From Cellulomonas sp. WB94 (lineage in GTDB: Bacteria; Actinomycetota; Actinomycetes; Actinomycetales; Cellulomonadaceae), in contig NZ_QEES01000002.1 of the NCBI RefSeq assembly GCF_003115775.1, positions 2,046,001 to 2,110,000 of the forward strand: DNA of 64,000 nt. The letters are read 5' to 3'. Every line of letters begins with the position of its first letter. Position 1 is the first letter of the stretch. Below the pieces are notes generated by a model. It saw only the letters and a list, made by a program, of their open reading frames with translations, searched no databases and had not been told where the DNA came from. A program made the translations under genes and the position numbers. Positions 35,212-45,853 of this stretch are shown one piece after another.

Positions 35212-37677
35212 GTGGAGGACATGGACGAGATCGTCCGCGAGTTCTTGGTCGAGAGTCACGAGAACCTCGACCAGCTCGACCAGGACCTGGTCGCGCTCGA
35301 GAGCACCCCCGGGTCGCGCGAGCTGCTGAGCAGCATCTTCAGGACGATCCACACGATCAAGGGCACGAGCGGCTTCCTCGCGTTCTCGCGCCTCGAGCAG
35401 GTGACGCACGTGGGTGAGAGCCTGCTGGTCGACCTGCGCGACGGGCGTCGCTCGATGGACCAGTCGACGACCGACGTGCTGCTGCGCCTCGTCGACATCG
35501 TGCGCGACATCCTCGCGGCGATCGACCTCGACGGCACCGAGGGCGAGGTCGTCGTCGACGAGGTCATGGCGGCGATCGTCCGGGTGCAGGAGCAGGTGCC
35601 CGGCGAGGTCGCCGTCGAACCCGCAGTCACGCCGGCACCCGTTGCCGAGGTCCCGGCCCAGCGGTCGGCCACCCCATCCACCACGCCCGCGCCGGTCGCG
35701 ACCGAGGTCTCTGCTGAGCCCGTCGACGCCGCCGAGCCCGAGCTCGACGACGAGCCCGAGGTCGAACCCGTGCCTGAACCAGTCGCGCCGAAGGCGGCCT
35801 CCGCCACGAAGGTGCAGAGCGCTGCTGCCGTGGTGCCGTCTCCGCGGGCTTCCGAACCAGCCGCCGCTCCCGCCCCGGCAGCCGCCGCCGCACCCGAGGA
35901 GGCCGCGGCCCCCCGCACGAGCGCCGACTCCTCGATCCGCGTCGACGTCGGCCTGCTGGACGCACTCATGCGTCAGGTCGGCGAGCTCGTCCTCGCGCGC
36001 AACCAGATCAGCCTGCTCGCCTCCGGGGCCGACGACGTCGAGCTCTCGCGCAGCGCGCAGCGCCTGAACCTCATCGCCGGTGAGCTGCAGGAGGGGGTCA
36101 TGAAGACCCGCATGCAGCCCATCGACCACGTCTGGTCGAAGATGCCGCGCGTCGTGCGCGACCTGTCGGCCCAGTGCGAGCGTGAGGTCGCCCTCGAGAT
36201 GATCGGCGGCGACACCGAGCTCGACCGCGGTCTGCTCGAGGCCGTGAAGGACCCGCTGACCCACCTCGTGCGCAACGCCGTCGACCACGGCATCGAGCCG
36301 CCCGCCGAGCGCGTCGCGGCTGGCAAGCCCGCCAAGGGCGTGCTCACGCTCCGCGCGTTCCACGAGGGTGGCCAGGTCGTCGTCGAGGTGGCTGACGACG
36401 GCCGCGGGATCGACGACGAGAAGGTCGCGGCCAAGGCCCTGCAGCGGGGCCTGCGCACCGCCGACGAGCTCGCCGCGATGGGCCCGTCGGAGATCGTCCA
36501 GCTGCTGTTCCTGCCCGGCTTCTCGCTCGCCGACACGGTCACCAACGTGTCGGGCCGCGGTGTCGGGATGGACGTCGTCCGGACCAAGATCGAGGCGATC
36601 GGCGGGACCGTCGACGTCGAGACGGCCGTCGGCCAGGGTACGGCCTGGCGGCTGCGCATCCCGCTGACGCTCGCGATCATGCCCGCCCTGACCGTCGAGT
36701 GCGCGGGCGACCTGTACGCGGTGCCGCAGGTCAACCTGCTCGAGCTCGTCGCGCTCGACGCGCAGCGCACCGACTCCGCGATCGAGTACGTGCAGGCCGC
36801 GCCCGTCTACCGGCTCCGCGGCGAGCTGCTCCCGCTCGTGTCGCTCGCGGCGGTGCTGCGGGTCGACGGACCGTTCGGGGCGGCGGCCGTCGCCGGCGGC
36901 CCGGCGCGATCGGGCAACCAGGTCATCGCCGTCGTGCAGGCGGACCAGCAGCGCTTCGGCCTGCTCGTCGACCGTGTCCTCAACACCGAGGAGATCGTCG
37001 TCAAGCCGCTGTCGTCGCGACTGAAGACCCTCGGGGTGTACGCGGGCGCCACGGTGCTCGGGGACGGTCGGGTCGCGCTCATCCTCGACGTGCAGACGAT
37101 CTCGCGGCGTGCGCTCACGAGCGACGTCGACCTGCGCCGTGCCCGCGCCGCCGCCGAGGTCACCAAGACCGTTGCGCTCGAGCAGGTGCTCGTCGTCGGC
37201 ATCGGCGGCGACCGCAGGGTCGCCATGCCGCTCGCCTCGGTCGCGCGGCTCGAGCACGTCCGACTCTCCGAGGTCGAGCTCGTCGGCGGTCGTGAGGTGG
37301 TGCAGTACCGCGGCACGATCCTTCCGCTCATCCGGCTCGACCGCCTGCTCGGCGGGTACGGGTCCATGGCGGACCAGAGCGACGAGCTGCTGCTCGTCGT
37401 GTACCTCGAGGCCGGTCGCAGCGTGGCCTTCGTCGTCGCCGAGATCCTCGACATCGTGGACGACGACGGCTCGCAGCACTCCGACATCGAGGACGCGGGC
37501 CTGGTGGGCTCGACGGTCATCGACGGGCACGTGACCGAGCTGCTCGACGTCCGCGGAGCGGTCCTCGCCGCAGACCCGGCGTTCTACGACGTGCGAGCAG
37601 ACGCCTCGGCGGCCGTCCCGGACACCGGTTCCGCCGGTCCCGTCAGCCGCTACGACCTCGTGGGAGCAGTGCGATGA
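35212..37677 (+). CDS. cheA: Chemotaxis histidine kinase CheA, no visible P2, two CheW-like modules
   Basis: 821 residues from GTG 35212 (ATG 35221 also possible). The P1/HPt domain has phospho-accepting His47 in [10 protein letters not shown]. From about 130 to 240 there is only a Pro/Ala/Glu linker, where P2 usually sits. The P3 dimerisation helix ([18 protein letters not shown]) is near 247. The P4 ATPase has its N-box at [14 protein letters not shown] (about 351) and DDGRGIDD (about 395). CheW-like domains lie at about 490-640 and again at about 655-805. It phosphorylates CheY and CheB in response to receptors, and overlaps cheW by 4 bases. Confidence 0.95.
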   Translation: MEDMDEIVREFLVESHENLDQLDQDLVALESTPGSRELLSSIFRTIHTIKGTSGFLAFSRLEQVTHVGESLLVDLRDGRRSMDQSTTDVLLRLVDIVRDILAAIDLDGTEGEVVVDEVMAAIVRVQEQVPGEVAVEPAVTPAPVAEVPAQRSATPSTTPAPVATEVSAEPVDAAEPELDDEPEVEPVPEPVAPKAASATKVQSAAAVVPSPRASEPAAAPAPAAAAAPEEAAAPRTSADSSIRVDVGLLDALMRQVGELVLARNQISLLASGADDVELSRSAQRLNLIAGELQEGVMKTRMQPIDHVWSKMPRVVRDLSAQCEREVALEMIGGDTELDRGLLEAVKDPLTHLVRNAVDHGIEPPAERVAAGKPAKGVLTLRAFHEGGQVVVEVADDGRGIDDEKVAAKALQRGLRTADELAAMGPSEIVQLLFLPGFSLADTVTNVSGRGVGMDVVRTKIEAIGGTVDVETAVGQGTAWRLRIPLTLAIMPALTVECAGDLYAVPQVNLLELVALDAQRTDSAIEYVQAAPVYRLRGELLPLVSLAAVLRVDGPFGAAAVAGGPARSGNQVIAVVQADQQRFGLLVDRVLNTEEIVVKPLSSRLKTLGVYAGATVLGDGRVALILDVQTISRRALTSDVDLRRARAAAEVTKTVALEQVLVVGIGGDRRVAMPLASVARLEHVRLSEVELVGGREVVQYRGTILPLIRLDRLLGGYGSMADQSDELLLVVYLEAGRSVAFVVAEILDIVDDDGSQHSDIEDAGLVGSTVIDGHVTELLDVRGAVLAADPAFYDVRADASAAVPDTGSAGPVSRYDLVGAVR

Positions 37678-38090
37678 CCCAGTACGTGACCTTTACGCTC
37701 GGCGGCGCCCTGTACGGGGTGGACGTGACGCGCGTCCAGGAGGCGCTCCGCGCGCACACCCGCACCCGGGTCCCGCTCGCCCCGGTCGACGTGGCCGGCC
37801 TGGTGAACCTGCGCGGCCAGGTCGTCCTGACGATCGACCTGCGCCCGCGCCTCGGGGTGCCGCCGCTCGAGGCGGACGCCGAGCCGATGATGGTCGTCGT
37901 CCAGGTCGACGGGGAGCCTGTGAGCCTCCTGGTCGACGAGATCGGCGACGTCGTCGAGGTCGGCCCGGAGCGGTTCGAGGTGCCGCCCGACACGCTCGAC
38001 GTCGGGCTGCGCCGGCTCATCACCGGCGCCTACAAGCTCGACTCGTCGCTCCTGCTCATCCTCGACGTCGACCAGGCCGTCGCGGCCTGA
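37674..38090 (+). CDS. cheW: Chemotaxis coupling protein CheW
   Basis: 138 residues. [53 protein letters not shown] and a C-terminal [11 protein letters not shown] are the standard CheW beta-barrel segments. It links receptors to the CheA P5 module. Translationally coupled to cheA, and 74 bp before the first receptor gene, so cheA-cheW-mcp1 may form one transcript. Confidence 0.96.
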   Translation: MTQYVTFTLGGALYGVDVTRVQEALRAHTRTRVPLAPVDVAGLVNLRGQVVLTIDLRPRLGVPPLEADAEPMMVVVQVDGEPVSLLVDEIGDVVEVGPERFEVPPDTLDVGLRRLITGAYKLDSSLLLILDVDQAVAA

Positions 38091-38164
38091 CCTCCGCTCC
38101 TCAGCTCGACCCCGCCACCGACCCTGGCGGGTGTGCAGCGCCGCACCGAACCGGGAGAAAGCCC

Positions 38165-39889
38165 ATGACTGCCACCGTGATCCTGCCCACGACCGCGTCC
38201 GACGCCCGGGGGCGTGCGCCGGAGTTGGCAGTGCGGCCCGTGCGCCCGACGGCCGGGCGCCCGGCGCCCGCCGACGGCCCCTCGGCCGCGCGGCGCACAG
38301 GCTCGGCCCTCGCCAACCTCAAGGTCGGCACGAAGATCATCGGGGTCATCCTCCTGCTGGCCGTCGTCGCGATCGCGTCCGGCGCCTACGCGGTCACGGA
38401 GCTGCGTGCGCTCGCGGCCCAGACCGAGAGCCTGTCGGTGATCCAGGAGCAGCTCGTCCACAACCGCGGCACCGTCCACCAGGACCAGCTGAAGGCGCGG
38501 ATGATCGCCGCCCAGATCGCCGCGGTGCAGACCACCGAGGCGAAGGACACCTGGGTCGGGAAGCAGAAGGACAACGACGCCGAGCTCGAGGCAGCGGCGC
38601 AGGCGTACGAGTCCGCGATGGGCGGCGCCGCGGTGACCCAGGACTGGAAGGACTTCCGGGCCAACTACACGAAGTGGCTGAAGTTCCGCGACGCCCAGCT
38701 CGTCCCTGCGGGCATCGCGGGTGACGGTGCGTACTACGAGCAGCTGATGGCCAAGTCGAGCCAGCCGCTCATCGACGTCTACGTCGCGAACCTCGACAAC
38801 GTCGAGACGACGACGACCGCCTACTTCAACTCGACGGCCAGCGACGCCCATGACCGCGCCGGCCTGGCCGTCGTGATCCTTGTCGTGAGCCTCGCGGTCG
38901 CACTCCTCCTTGTCCTCCTGCTCGGGTTCCGGATCTCGTCGTCGATCCGGCGCGGGGTCGGGGCGGTGCAGCGCTCGCTGGAGGCGATGGCCGACGGCGA
39001 CTTCACGCTGGCTGCCGACGTCACGACGCAGGACGAGATCGGCCAGATGGCCCGTTCGCTCGAGAAGGCGCAGACGTCGGTCCGCTCGACCCTCGCCCAG
39101 GTCGTCGGGACGGCCGAGGCCGTGGCGGCTGCCGCCGAGGAGATGTCCGCGGCGAGCTCGCAGGTGTCGGCGGGGTCGGCGGAGACGAGTGTGCAGGCGG
39201 GGGTGGTGGCGGCTGCTGCGGAGCAGGTGAGCCGGAATGTGCAGACGGTGGCGGCGGGGGCGGAGCAGATGGGTGCGTCGATCCGGGAGATCGCGCAGAA
39301 CGCGAATGAGGCGGCGAAGGTCGCGAATCAGGCGACGGGGGTGGCGGCGGCGACGAATGTGACGGTGCTGAAGCTGGGGACGTCGTCGCAGGAGATCGGG
39401 AACGTGGTGAAGGTGATCACGGGGATCGCGGCGCAGACGAACTTGTTGGCGTTGAACGCGACGATCGAGGCGGCGCGGGCGGGGGAGGCCGGGAAGGGGT
39501 TCGCGGTGGTGGCGGGGGAGGTCAAGGAGCTGGCGTCGGAGACGGCGCGGGCGACGGAGGACATCGCGCGGCGGGTGGAGGCGATCCAGGTGGACACGGC
39601 GGGGGCGGTGGCGGCGATCGGGCAGATCTCGGCGATCATCGCGTCGATCAACGACTACCAGCTGACGATTGCCAGTGCGGTGGAGGAGCAGACGGCCACG
39701 ACGAACGAGATGTCTCGGGGGGTGCAGGAGGCGGCGATGGGGTCCAGTGAGATCGCGTCGAACATCACCGGCGTCGCCACGTCCGCGGACGCGTCCGCGC
39801 ACGTGCTGGGGCAGATGGGCGACGCCGTCGCCGAGCTCGCCCAGCTCTCCGCCGACCTGCGTGCGAAGGTCGCGGCGTTCACGTACTGA
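38165..39889 (+). CDS. Methyl-accepting chemotaxis protein 1
   Basis: 574 residues. TM1 at about 57-77, an extracellular four-helix-type ligand domain of about 155 residues, TM2 at about 233-254, HAMP at about 255-308 and a long signalling coiled coil to the end. The signalling tip contains [20 protein letters not shown] and [15 protein letters not shown]. From 39159 onward the DNA is nearly identical to the two following receptors. I see no FliA-type promoter directly upstream. A strong terminator follows. Confidence 0.95.
   Translation: MTATVILPTTASDARGRAPELAVRPVRPTAGRPAPADGPSAARRTGSALANLKVGTKIIGVILLLAVVAIASGAYAVTELRALAAQTESLSVIQEQLVHNRGTVHQDQLKARMIAAQIAAVQTTEAKDTWVGKQKDNDAELEAAAQAYESAMGGAAVTQDWKDFRANYTKWLKFRDAQLVPAGIAGDGAYYEQLMAKSSQPLIDVYVANLDNVETTTTAYFNSTASDAHDRAGLAVVILVVSLAVALLLVLLLGFRISSSIRRGVGAVQRSLEAMADGDFTLAADVTTQDEIGQMARSLEKAQTSVRSTLAQVVGTAEAVAAAAEEMSAASSQVSAGSAETSVQAGVVAAAAEQVSRNVQTVAAGAEQMGASIREIAQNANEAAKVANQATGVAAATNVTVLKLGTSSQEIGNVVKVITGIAAQTNLLALNATIEAARAGEAGKGFAVVAGEVKELASETARATEDIARRVEAIQVDTAGAVAAIGQISAIIASINDYQLTIASAVEEQTATTNEMSRGVQEAAMGSSEIASNITGVATSADASAHVLGQMGDAVAELAQLSADLRAKVAAFTY
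39159..39889 (+). repeat. Receptor signalling-domain repeat, copy 1
   Basis: First of three co-linear copies encoding the receptor coiled coil, with no indels relative to the others (offset 2934 to copy 2). It is nearly identical to copy 2 up to about 39770, where I count about four differences, and more divergent to the stop. Codons here prefer G-ending and TTG/AAT forms, unlike the flanks. Confidence 0.85.
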
Positions 39890-39919
39890 GCACCTCGCAG
39901 CACGCCCTCAGCACGTCCC

Positions 39920-39955
39920 GAGAACCCGGGGAGCCTCGCCGCTCCCCGGGTTCTC
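39920..39955 (+). terminator. Strong stem-loop terminator after the first receptor
   Basis: GAGAACCCGGGGAG (39920-39933) pairs perfectly with CTCCCCGGGTTCTC (39942-39955) around an 8-base loop. It separates the first receptor from the sugar-binding protein operon. Confidence 0.75.
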
Positions 39956-39971
39956 GCTTGCCGGTAAGGGT

Positions 39972-39997
39972 TCAAACCCCGGGCGCGCTGCCGATCG
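39972..39997 (+). promoter_or_regulatory. FliA-type promoter of the sugar-binding protein and second receptor
   Basis: -35 TCAA (39972-39975), 14-base spacer, -10 GCCGATCG (39990-39997), about 80 bases before the ATG at 40080. Confidence 0.65.
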
Positions 39998-40079
39998 GAG
40001 AGGTGGAAGCACCCCGACCCCTCATCGCTCTGCGCTGTCCCGCTGCGCGCAGGCCGGGTCCCGACACGAAGGCCGACAC

Positions 40080-41177
40080 ATGAGACGCGCACGGATCGGT
40101 GCCGCTGCTGCGGCGTTGCTGGTGGCCGCGGCCGCCCTGGCGGGGTGCGCCTCGGGCGCCACCGCGACGAAGCAGATCGTCGGCGTCGCGATGCCGACGA
40201 CGACGTCGGACCGTTGGGTCAACGACGGCAAGAACGTCGCTGCCCAGCTCCGGGCCCTCGGCCGCACGGTCGACCTGAAGTACGCCGAGGACGACGTGCC
40301 GACCCAGGTCGCCCAGATCCAGGCGATGATCGACGAGGGCGCAGGTGCGCTGGTCGTCGGTGCGATCGACGGGACGGCCCTGAAGGACGTCCTCGCGAAG
40401 GCGGCCGCCGCCAACATCCCGGTGGTCTCCTACGACCGGCTGATCCGCGACACCCCCGACATCGCGTACTACGCGACGTTCGACAACGCGCTGGTCGGCG
40501 CCCAGCAGGCCGACTCTCTGCTCGAGGGCCTCGGTGTCCTCGACGCCAAGGGTGCCGACACGCACGTCACCGGTCCTTTCTTGATCGAGCTGATCGCGGG
40601 GTCGCCGGACGACAACAACGCGACGGTGTTCTTCCAGGGCGCCATGAAGGTCCTCCAGCCCTACCTCGACGCCGGGGTGCTCGTCGTGGGCTCGGGACAG
40701 ACCGACTTCGCGACCATCGCGACCCCGAAGTGGAACGGCGACACCGCCGCGCAGCGACTCGGTCCGATCCTCGACACGGTCTACGCGAACAAGCGCGTCG
40801 ACGCCGTCCTCGCGCCGGCCGACATCATCTCCGTGCCCGTGCTCGAGGTGCTGCGCAGCCACGGCTACGGCACGGCCGACAAGCCGTGGCCGGTCGTGAC
40901 CGGGCAGGACGCCGACATCCCCGCGGTCAAGGCCCTGATCGCGGGCGAGCAGCACTCGACGATCTACAAGGACACGCGCCAGCTCGCCGAGGTCGCGGTG
41001 TCGATGGTGGAGTCCCTGCTCAAGGGCGAGGAGCCCGAGACGAACGACAACGCGTCGTACGACAACGGCGTGAAGGTCGTGCCGTCGTACCTGCTGAAGC
41101 CGCAGGTCGTGACGAAGGCCAACTACGCCGACGTCCTCGTCGGCAGCGGCTACTACACCCAGCAGGAGCTCGGATGA
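40080..41177 (+). CDS. ChvE/xylose-type periplasmic sugar-binding lipoprotein
   Basis: 365 residues. The signal peptide ends in a lipobox LAGC with Cys23. The mature protein is a type 1 periplasmic-binding fold ([77 protein letters not shown]), closest in style to ChvE/XylF sugar-binding proteins. No ABC permease or ATPase is adjacent. The stop overlaps the ATG of the second receptor, and the pair is behind a FliA-type promoter. It is therefore probably a chemotaxis co-receptor for a monosaccharide. The exact sugar is unknown. Confidence 0.88.
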   Translation: MRRARIGAAAAALLVAAAALAGCASGATATKQIVGVAMPTTTSDRWVNDGKNVAAQLRALGRTVDLKYAEDDVPTQVAQIQAMIDEGAGALVVGAIDGTALKDVLAKAAAANIPVVSYDRLIRDTPDIAYYATFDNALVGAQQADSLLEGLGVLDAKGADTHVTGPFLIELIAGSPDDNNATVFFQGAMKVLQPYLDAGVLVVGSGQTDFATIATPKWNGDTAAQRLGPILDTVYANKRVDAVLAPADIISVPVLEVLRSHGYGTADKPWPVVTGQDADIPAVKALIAGEQHSTIYKDTRQLAEVAVSMVESLLKGEEPETNDNASYDNGVKVVPSYLLKPQVVTKANYADVLVGSGYYTQQELG

Positions 41178-42823
41178 GCCCCCGGACGATGGAGACGAAC
41201 GTGAGCACCGAGATGGCCCCCCAGCTCCGACCGAGCCGGGCCGCATGGTTCTGGGACCGCCCGGTCGCGGTCAAGATCGGCGCGTCGCTGGCGCTCCTGG
41301 GCGTGGTGTTCGGCCTCGTCGGCGGGGTCGGTGCGATCGCGCTGCTCCGTGCCGGGCAGAACCTCGAGACCGTGCGCACGTTGACCGGTGAGCTGCAGGG
41401 CTCGATGGCCAAGCTGCGGGCCGTGCAGACGCAGAGCCACCTGCTGGTGCACCGGGCCGTGGAGGCAACGGATGCCAGCACCCGCGAGCAGCTGCTCACC
41501 TCGGCGCAGTGGAACGACCGGACCGCGGCGCGGATGATCGAGCAGGTCTCGTCCTACCCGGAGTCGAAGACCCAGCAGTGGTCGGACTTCGTGACGCGCT
41601 GGGACGCGTGGATCGCCTACCGGGACGCGACGCTCGCACCACTCGTCGCCGCGGGTGACGTGGCCGGGCTCTCGGCAGCCCTGAACGCCTCCGTCGCGGG
41701 CGACCCGGACAACACCGGTCGGGCGCTCAGCCTTGCGGACGGCCAGATCCAGTTCAAGGTGCAGGCCGTCATGGACCGGGCATCCGGGGAGATCCGGAGC
41801 ACGGTCATGGCTCTCGCGATCGCGTTCGTCATCGGGACCGTCGCAGCGAGCGCACTCGCCAGCACGGTGACCCGCCGGATCACCAGCGGGCTGCGGGCGG
41901 TCAGCACGACGCTCGACGCGATGGCCGGTGGCGACCTGACGGTGCCGACCGACGTCCAGAGCGGCGACGAGCTGGGCCAGATGGCGCGCTCGCTCTCGAC
42001 CGCGCAGACGTCGCTGCGGTCGACGATGTCGGGCGTCATCGAGACGGCCGGGACGGTCGCTGCGGCAGCCGAGCAGCTCTCGGCGTCGTCGGCGCAGGTG
42101 TCGGCGGGGTCGGCGGAGACGAGTGTGCAGGCGGGGGTGGTGGCGGCTGCGGCGGAGCAGGTGAGCCGGAATGTGCAGACGGTGGCGGCGGGGGCGGAGC
42201 AGATGGGTGCGTCGATCCGGGAGATCGCGCAGAACGCGAATGAGGCGGCGAAGGTCGCGAATCAGGCGACGGGGGTGGCGGCGGCGACGAATGTGACGGT
42301 GATGAAGCTGGGGACGTCGTCTCAGGAGATCGGGAACGTGGTGAAGGTGATCACGGGGATCGCGGCGCAGACGAACTTGTTGGCGTTGAACGCGACGATC
42401 GAGGCGGCGCGGGCGGGGGAGGCCGGGAAGGGGTTCGCGGTGGTGGCGGGGGAGGTCAAGGAGCTGGCGTCGGAGACGGCGCGGGCGACGGAGGACATCG
42501 CGCGGCGGGTGGAGGCGATCCAGGTGGACACGGCGGGGGCGGTGGCGGCGATCGGGCAGATCTCGGCGATCATCGCGTCGATCAACGACTACCAGCTGAC
42601 GATTGCCAGTGCGGTGGAGGAGCAGACGGCCACGACGAACGAGATGTCTCGGGGGGTGCAGGAGGCCGCGATGGGGTCCAGTGAGATCGCGTCGAACATC
42701 ACCGGGGTCGCCACCTCCGCGGACGCCTCCGCGCACGTGCTGGGTCAGATGGGCGACTCGGTGACCGAGCTCGCCCGCCTCTCCGCCGACCTCCGCACCC
42801 GCGTGGAGACCTTCACCTACTGA
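41174..42823 (+). CDS. Methyl-accepting chemotaxis protein 2, coupled to the sugar-binding lipoprotein
   Basis: 549 residues from the ATG overlapping the upstream stop (ATGA). TM1 at about 36-58 ([20 protein letters not shown]), extracellular helical domain of about 150 residues, TM2 at about 207-228 ([20 protein letters not shown]), HAMP, then the shared signalling block. Translational coupling suggests it recognises the sugar-loaded lipoprotein, as Trg or Tsr-like receptors do for binding proteins (inference). The last 744 bases are almost identical to the third receptor. Confidence 0.94.
   Translation: MSPRTMETNVSTEMAPQLRPSRAAWFWDRPVAVKIGASLALLGVVFGLVGGVGAIALLRAGQNLETVRTLTGELQGSMAKLRAVQTQSHLLVHRAVEATDASTREQLLTSAQWNDRTAARMIEQVSSYPESKTQQWSDFVTRWDAWIAYRDATLAPLVAAGDVAGLSAALNASVAGDPDNTGRALSLADGQIQFKVQAVMDRASGEIRSTVMALAIAFVIGTVAASALASTVTRRITSGLRAVSTTLDAMAGGDLTVPTDVQSGDELGQMARSLSTAQTSLRSTMSGVIETAGTVAAAAEQLSASSAQVSAGSAETSVQAGVVAAAAEQVSRNVQTVAAGAEQMGASIREIAQNANEAAKVANQATGVAAATNVTVMKLGTSSQEIGNVVKVITGIAAQTNLLALNATIEAARAGEAGKGFAVVAGEVKELASETARATEDIARRVEAIQVDTAGAVAAIGQISAIIASINDYQLTIASAVEEQTATTNEMSRGVQEAAMGSSEIASNITGVATSADASAHVLGQMGDSVTELARLSADLRTRVETFTY
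42080..42823 (+). repeat. Receptor signalling-domain repeat, copy 2
   Basis: Co-linear with copy 3 (offset 1699) from 42080 to the stop codon. By eye I count about four single-base differences in 744 bases. Both encode the same protein block ending RVETFTY. Confidence 0.88.
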
Positions 42824-42829
42824 TCCTGC

Positions 42830-42855
42830 TCAATCCTGGCGCGCGTCGCCGATGA
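42830..42855 (+). promoter_or_regulatory. FliA-type promoter of the third receptor
   Basis: -35 TCAA (42830-42833), 14-base spacer, -10 GCCGATGA (42848-42855), same spacing and elements as the fliC promoter. Its position supports the receptor start at 42897. Confidence 0.7.
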
Positions 42856-42896
42856 GGAGGCCGCCACCGTCACCACCGTCTAGAGGAGCTTTCGCC

Positions 42897-44522
42897 GTGA
42901 GTGCAGCAGCTGTCCCGAGCACCCAGCACGCATCGATGCTGGGCCGGTTCTCGGTCCGCGCGAAGATCGTCGGGCTCCTGGTCGTGTTCGTGGTGTTCTC
43001 CTCGGGGCTGGGCGCCTTCGCGACAGTCTCGATGAGCTCGATGAAGTCCTCGACCGCAGAGATGGCCACGGATCAGGCGGCGGTGACGACGAGCCTCGCC
43101 ACGCTGAAGGATGCGCTGTGGGGCGTCCGCATGGGCGTGACCCTGGTCGGGACGTATGACTCGGCCCGCAAGCAGCGACAGGCCGACAGCCTCGCGAAGG
43201 CCTACACGACGTACCAGACCGCGTCGGACGCGTTCGCGGCGACGTACACCGAGGCGTACGGCGCCCTGCCCGCGAGCTGGGACACCTTCGCGGCCTCGCT
43301 GGCGGACTACCGGACGGTCGTCGACGGAGACCTCATGACCGCCGCCCTGGCGGACGACCGGCAGGCGTTCCTCGACATCCGCGACGCAGGTGCCGCCAAG
43401 GCGGGTGGCGTGATGGTCACCGACCTCACGGCGCTGACGACTGATGTCACGGCTGCCTCCGAGATCGATGCACGCCGGGTCGCGGACGAGTCCGCGCGTG
43501 CCGCGGTGCTCACGGTGGCGATCCTGATCGTCGGGGTCGTCCTGGCCTCGGTCCTCGGGATGGCGATCGCCAACGGGATCCGGCGCTCGGTCGTCTCGGT
43601 GAAGCGCGCGGTGGACGCGATGGCGACAGGTGACCTGACCGTGCGGCCCGACGTCCGGTCCGCCGACGAGATCGGCCAGATGGCGGCGGCGCTGGTCACC
43701 GCGCAGGACAACATGCGTGACCTGATCGCTGGGGTCGTGGAGACGGCGGGCACGGTCGCCGCCGCGTCGGAGGAGCTGTCGGCGTCGTCGGCGCAGGTGT
43801 CGGCGGGGTCGGCGGAGACGAGTGTGCAGGCGGGGGTGGTGGCGGCTGCGGCGGAGCAGGTGAGCCGGAATGTGCAGACGGTGGCGGCGGGGGCGGAGCA
43901 GATGGGTGCGTCGATCCGGGAGATCGCGCAGAACGCGAATGAGGCGGCGAAGGTCGCGAATCAGGCGACGGGGGTGGCGGCGGCGACGAATGTGACGGTG
44001 ATGAAGCTGGGGACGTCGTCTCAGGAGATCGGGAACGTGGTGAAGGTGATCACGGGGATCGCGGCGCAGACGAACTTGTTGGCGTTGAACGCGACGATCG
44101 AGGCGGCGCGGGCGGGGGAGGCCGGGAAGGGGTTCGCGGTGGTGGCGGGGGAGGTCAAGGAGCTGGCGTCGGAGACGGCGCGGGCGACGGAGGACATCGC
44201 GCGGCGGGTGGAGGCGATCCAGGTGGACACGGCGGGGGCGGTGGCGGCGATCGGGCAGATCTCGGCGATCATCGCGTCGATCAACGACTACCAGCTGACG
44301 ATTGCCAGTGCGGTGGAGGAGCAGACGGCCACGACGAACGAGATGTCTCGGGGGGTGCAGGAGGCGGCGATGGGGTCCAGTGAGATCGCGTCGAACATCA
44401 CCGGCGTCGCCACCTCCGCGGACGCCTCGGCGCACGTGCTGGGTCAGATGGGCGACTCGGTGACCGAGCTCGCCCGCCTCTCCGCCGACCTCCGCACCCG
44501 CGTCGAGACCTTCACCTACTGA
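42897..44522 (+). CDS. Methyl-accepting chemotaxis protein 3
   Basis: 541 residues from the GTG at 42897, preceded by AGAGGAG; an upstream ATG at 42852 would overlap the promoter. TM1 at about 22-44 ([20 protein letters not shown]), an extracellular helical bundle, TM2 at about 204-224 ([20 protein letters not shown]), HAMP, then the repeated signalling domain. The ligand domain is unlike that of the other two receptors, so sensing differs while output is the same. Ligand unknown. Confidence 0.95.
   Translation: MSAAAVPSTQHASMLGRFSVRAKIVGLLVVFVVFSSGLGAFATVSMSSMKSSTAEMATDQAAVTTSLATLKDALWGVRMGVTLVGTYDSARKQRQADSLAKAYTTYQTASDAFAATYTEAYGALPASWDTFAASLADYRTVVDGDLMTAALADDRQAFLDIRDAGAAKAGGVMVTDLTALTTDVTAASEIDARRVADESARAAVLTVAILIVGVVLASVLGMAIANGIRRSVVSVKRAVDAMATGDLTVRPDVRSADEIGQMAAALVTAQDNMRDLIAGVVETAGTVAAASEELSASSAQVSAGSAETSVQAGVVAAAAEQVSRNVQTVAAGAEQMGASIREIAQNANEAAKVANQATGVAAATNVTVMKLGTSSQEIGNVVKVITGIAAQTNLLALNATIEAARAGEAGKGFAVVAGEVKELASETARATEDIARRVEAIQVDTAGAVAAIGQISAIIASINDYQLTIASAVEEQTATTNEMSRGVQEAAMGSSEIASNITGVATSADASAHVLGQMGDSVTELARLSADLRTRVETFTY
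43779..44522 (+). repeat. Receptor signalling-domain repeat, copy 3
   Basis: Third copy of the receptor block, nearly identical to copy 2 to the last codon. Leu codons TTG (in AACTTGTTGGCGTTGAACGC) and Asn codons AAT are concentrated here, whereas flanking genes use CTG/CTC and AAC. Confidence 0.88.
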
Positions 44523-44552
44523 CGCGGCGTCCACCCACGCGCGCAGTTCAGT

Positions 44553-44579
44553 TCAACTCGGCAGCGCCGCCGCCGATAG
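44553..44579 (+). promoter_or_regulatory. FliA-type promoter of the cheB operon
   Basis: -35 TCAA (44553-44556), 15-base spacer, -10 GCCGATAG (44572-44579), about 55 bases upstream of cheB. Confidence 0.7.
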
Positions 44580-44632
44580 GCACGGCAGATCGCCACCGCA
44601 CCAGAATCGCACCGCACCAGAGGAGACCAGAC

Positions 44633-45853
44633 GTGAGCATTCGCACCACGACGCCCGGCGATGCCGGGTCGCGCGTCGGTCGGATCCGCGTCCTCGTGGT
44701 CGACGACTCCGTCGTCGTGCGCCGGCTCGTCACCGACGCGCTGTCGCAGGACCCGGCGATCGAGGTGATCGGGTCGGCCGCCAACGGACGGCTCGCGCTC
44801 ACGAAGGTCGGTCAGCTCGCTCCCGACCTCGTGACGATGGACGTCGAGATGCCGGAGATGAACGGCATCGAGGCGGTCCGCGAGCTGCGGCGCGCGGGTC
44901 ACCACATGCCGATCATCATGTTCTCGACCCTGACGGAGCGCGGCGCCGAGGCCACCCTCGACGCCCTCGTGGCGGGGGCCAGCGACTACGTCACGAAGCC
45001 CTCGAACACGGGCAGCGTCCAGGAGTCGCTCGCGCAGGTCGCCGGGCAGCTCCTGCCGAAGATCAAGGCCCTCGTGCCGCGCGTCCAGCCGGTCTCGGCG
45101 AGCGCGTTCCGGGCCACCCCGCCCGGCGCTGCCTCGCTGACCGGGGCGGCTCCGCGGGCGGCTGGCATCGCGCGCGTCCCCGACGGAGCGCACCGGCTCC
45201 CCGGCACGCTCCGCGCCGAGCCGGCACCGCACGCCGTCCGCGCCGTGATCCTCGGCTCGTCGACCGGTGGTCCGGAGGCACTCTCGCGCTTCGTCTCGGG
45301 CCTGTCGGCCCCGCTGCCGGTCCCGGTGCTGATCGTCCAGCACATGCCGCCGGTGTTCACGCGCCAGCTCGCCGCCCGGCTCGACCGGATGGGCCCGTCG
45401 ACGGTGGTCGAGTGCGCCGGCGACGAGGAGCTCGTGCCGGGTCACGTGTACATCGCGCCGGGTGACCGCCACCTCGAGCTGCGCCGTTCGGGTGCCGGCG
45501 TGCGGACGGTCCTCACCGACTCCCCGCCGGTGAACTTCTGCCGCCCCTCGGTCGACGTCCTGTTCCGCTCCGCGGTCGGGGTGCTCGGCGGGGACCTGCT
45601 CGCGGTCGTGCTCACGGGCATGGGCGCGGACGGGCGCACGGGTTGCGAGGCCGTCGTGTCCGCGGGCGGCACCGTCGTCGTGCAGGACGAGGCGACCAGC
45701 GTCGTGTGGGGCATGCCCGGCGCGGTCGCCTCGGCCGGCCTCGCCCACCGGGTCCTGCCGATCGCCGACGTCCCGCACACCGTCGAGGCGCTCGTCCGAG
45801 GGTCGCTCGCGGCCGCGCGGACGACGTCGTCGACGGGAGGTGTGCGCCCGTGA
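44633..45853 (+). CDS. cheB: Chemotaxis protein-glutamate methylesterase CheB
   Basis: 406 residues. The N-terminal receiver has VLVVDDSVVVRRLVTDAL, phospho-Asp70 in VTMDVEMPEMNG, and a Lys in YVTKPSN. A linker leads to the methylesterase domain with catalytic Ser near 209 (LGSSTGGPEALS), His near 238 (IVQHMPPVFT) and Asp near 330 (LTGMGADGRTG). It removes methyl groups from receptor glutamates (and may deamidate glutamines) for adaptation. First gene of a six-gene che operon, and overlaps cheR by 4 bases. Confidence 0.96.
   Translation: MSIRTTTPGDAGSRVGRIRVLVVDDSVVVRRLVTDALSQDPAIEVIGSAANGRLALTKVGQLAPDLVTMDVEMPEMNGIEAVRELRRAGHHMPIIMFSTLTERGAEATLDALVAGASDYVTKPSNTGSVQESLAQVAGQLLPKIKALVPRVQPVSASAFRATPPGAASLTGAAPRAAGIARVPDGAHRLPGTLRAEPAPHAVRAVILGSSTGGPEALSRFVSGLSAPLPVPVLIVQHMPPVFTRQLAARLDRMGPSTVVECAGDEELVPGHVYIAPGDRHLELRRSGAGVRTVLTDSPPVNFCRPSVDVLFRSAVGVLGGDLLAVVLTGMGADGRTGCEAVVSAGGTVVVQDEATSVVWGMPGAVASAGLAHRVLPIADVPHTVEALVRGSLAAARTTSSTGGVRP

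Noticed and set aside
38100-38164. FliA-type promoter directly before the first receptor gene
   Set aside because: TCAG is present but no CCGAT element at the right distance (nearest is CACCGACC with 11-base spacing). The gene is more likely read from cheA-cheW.
42797-42823. Receptor C-terminus ETFTY as a CheR tether like the enteric NWETF
   Set aside because: The receptors end directly after the coiled coil without a flexible linker, and the Trp of the tether motif is missing.
39159-44522. Receptor repeats as a mobile element or CRISPR-like array
   Set aside because: The repeated blocks are in-frame parts of three genes with no terminal inverted repeats, target duplications or transposase. 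No CRISPR array or insertion sequence was seen anywhere in the window.
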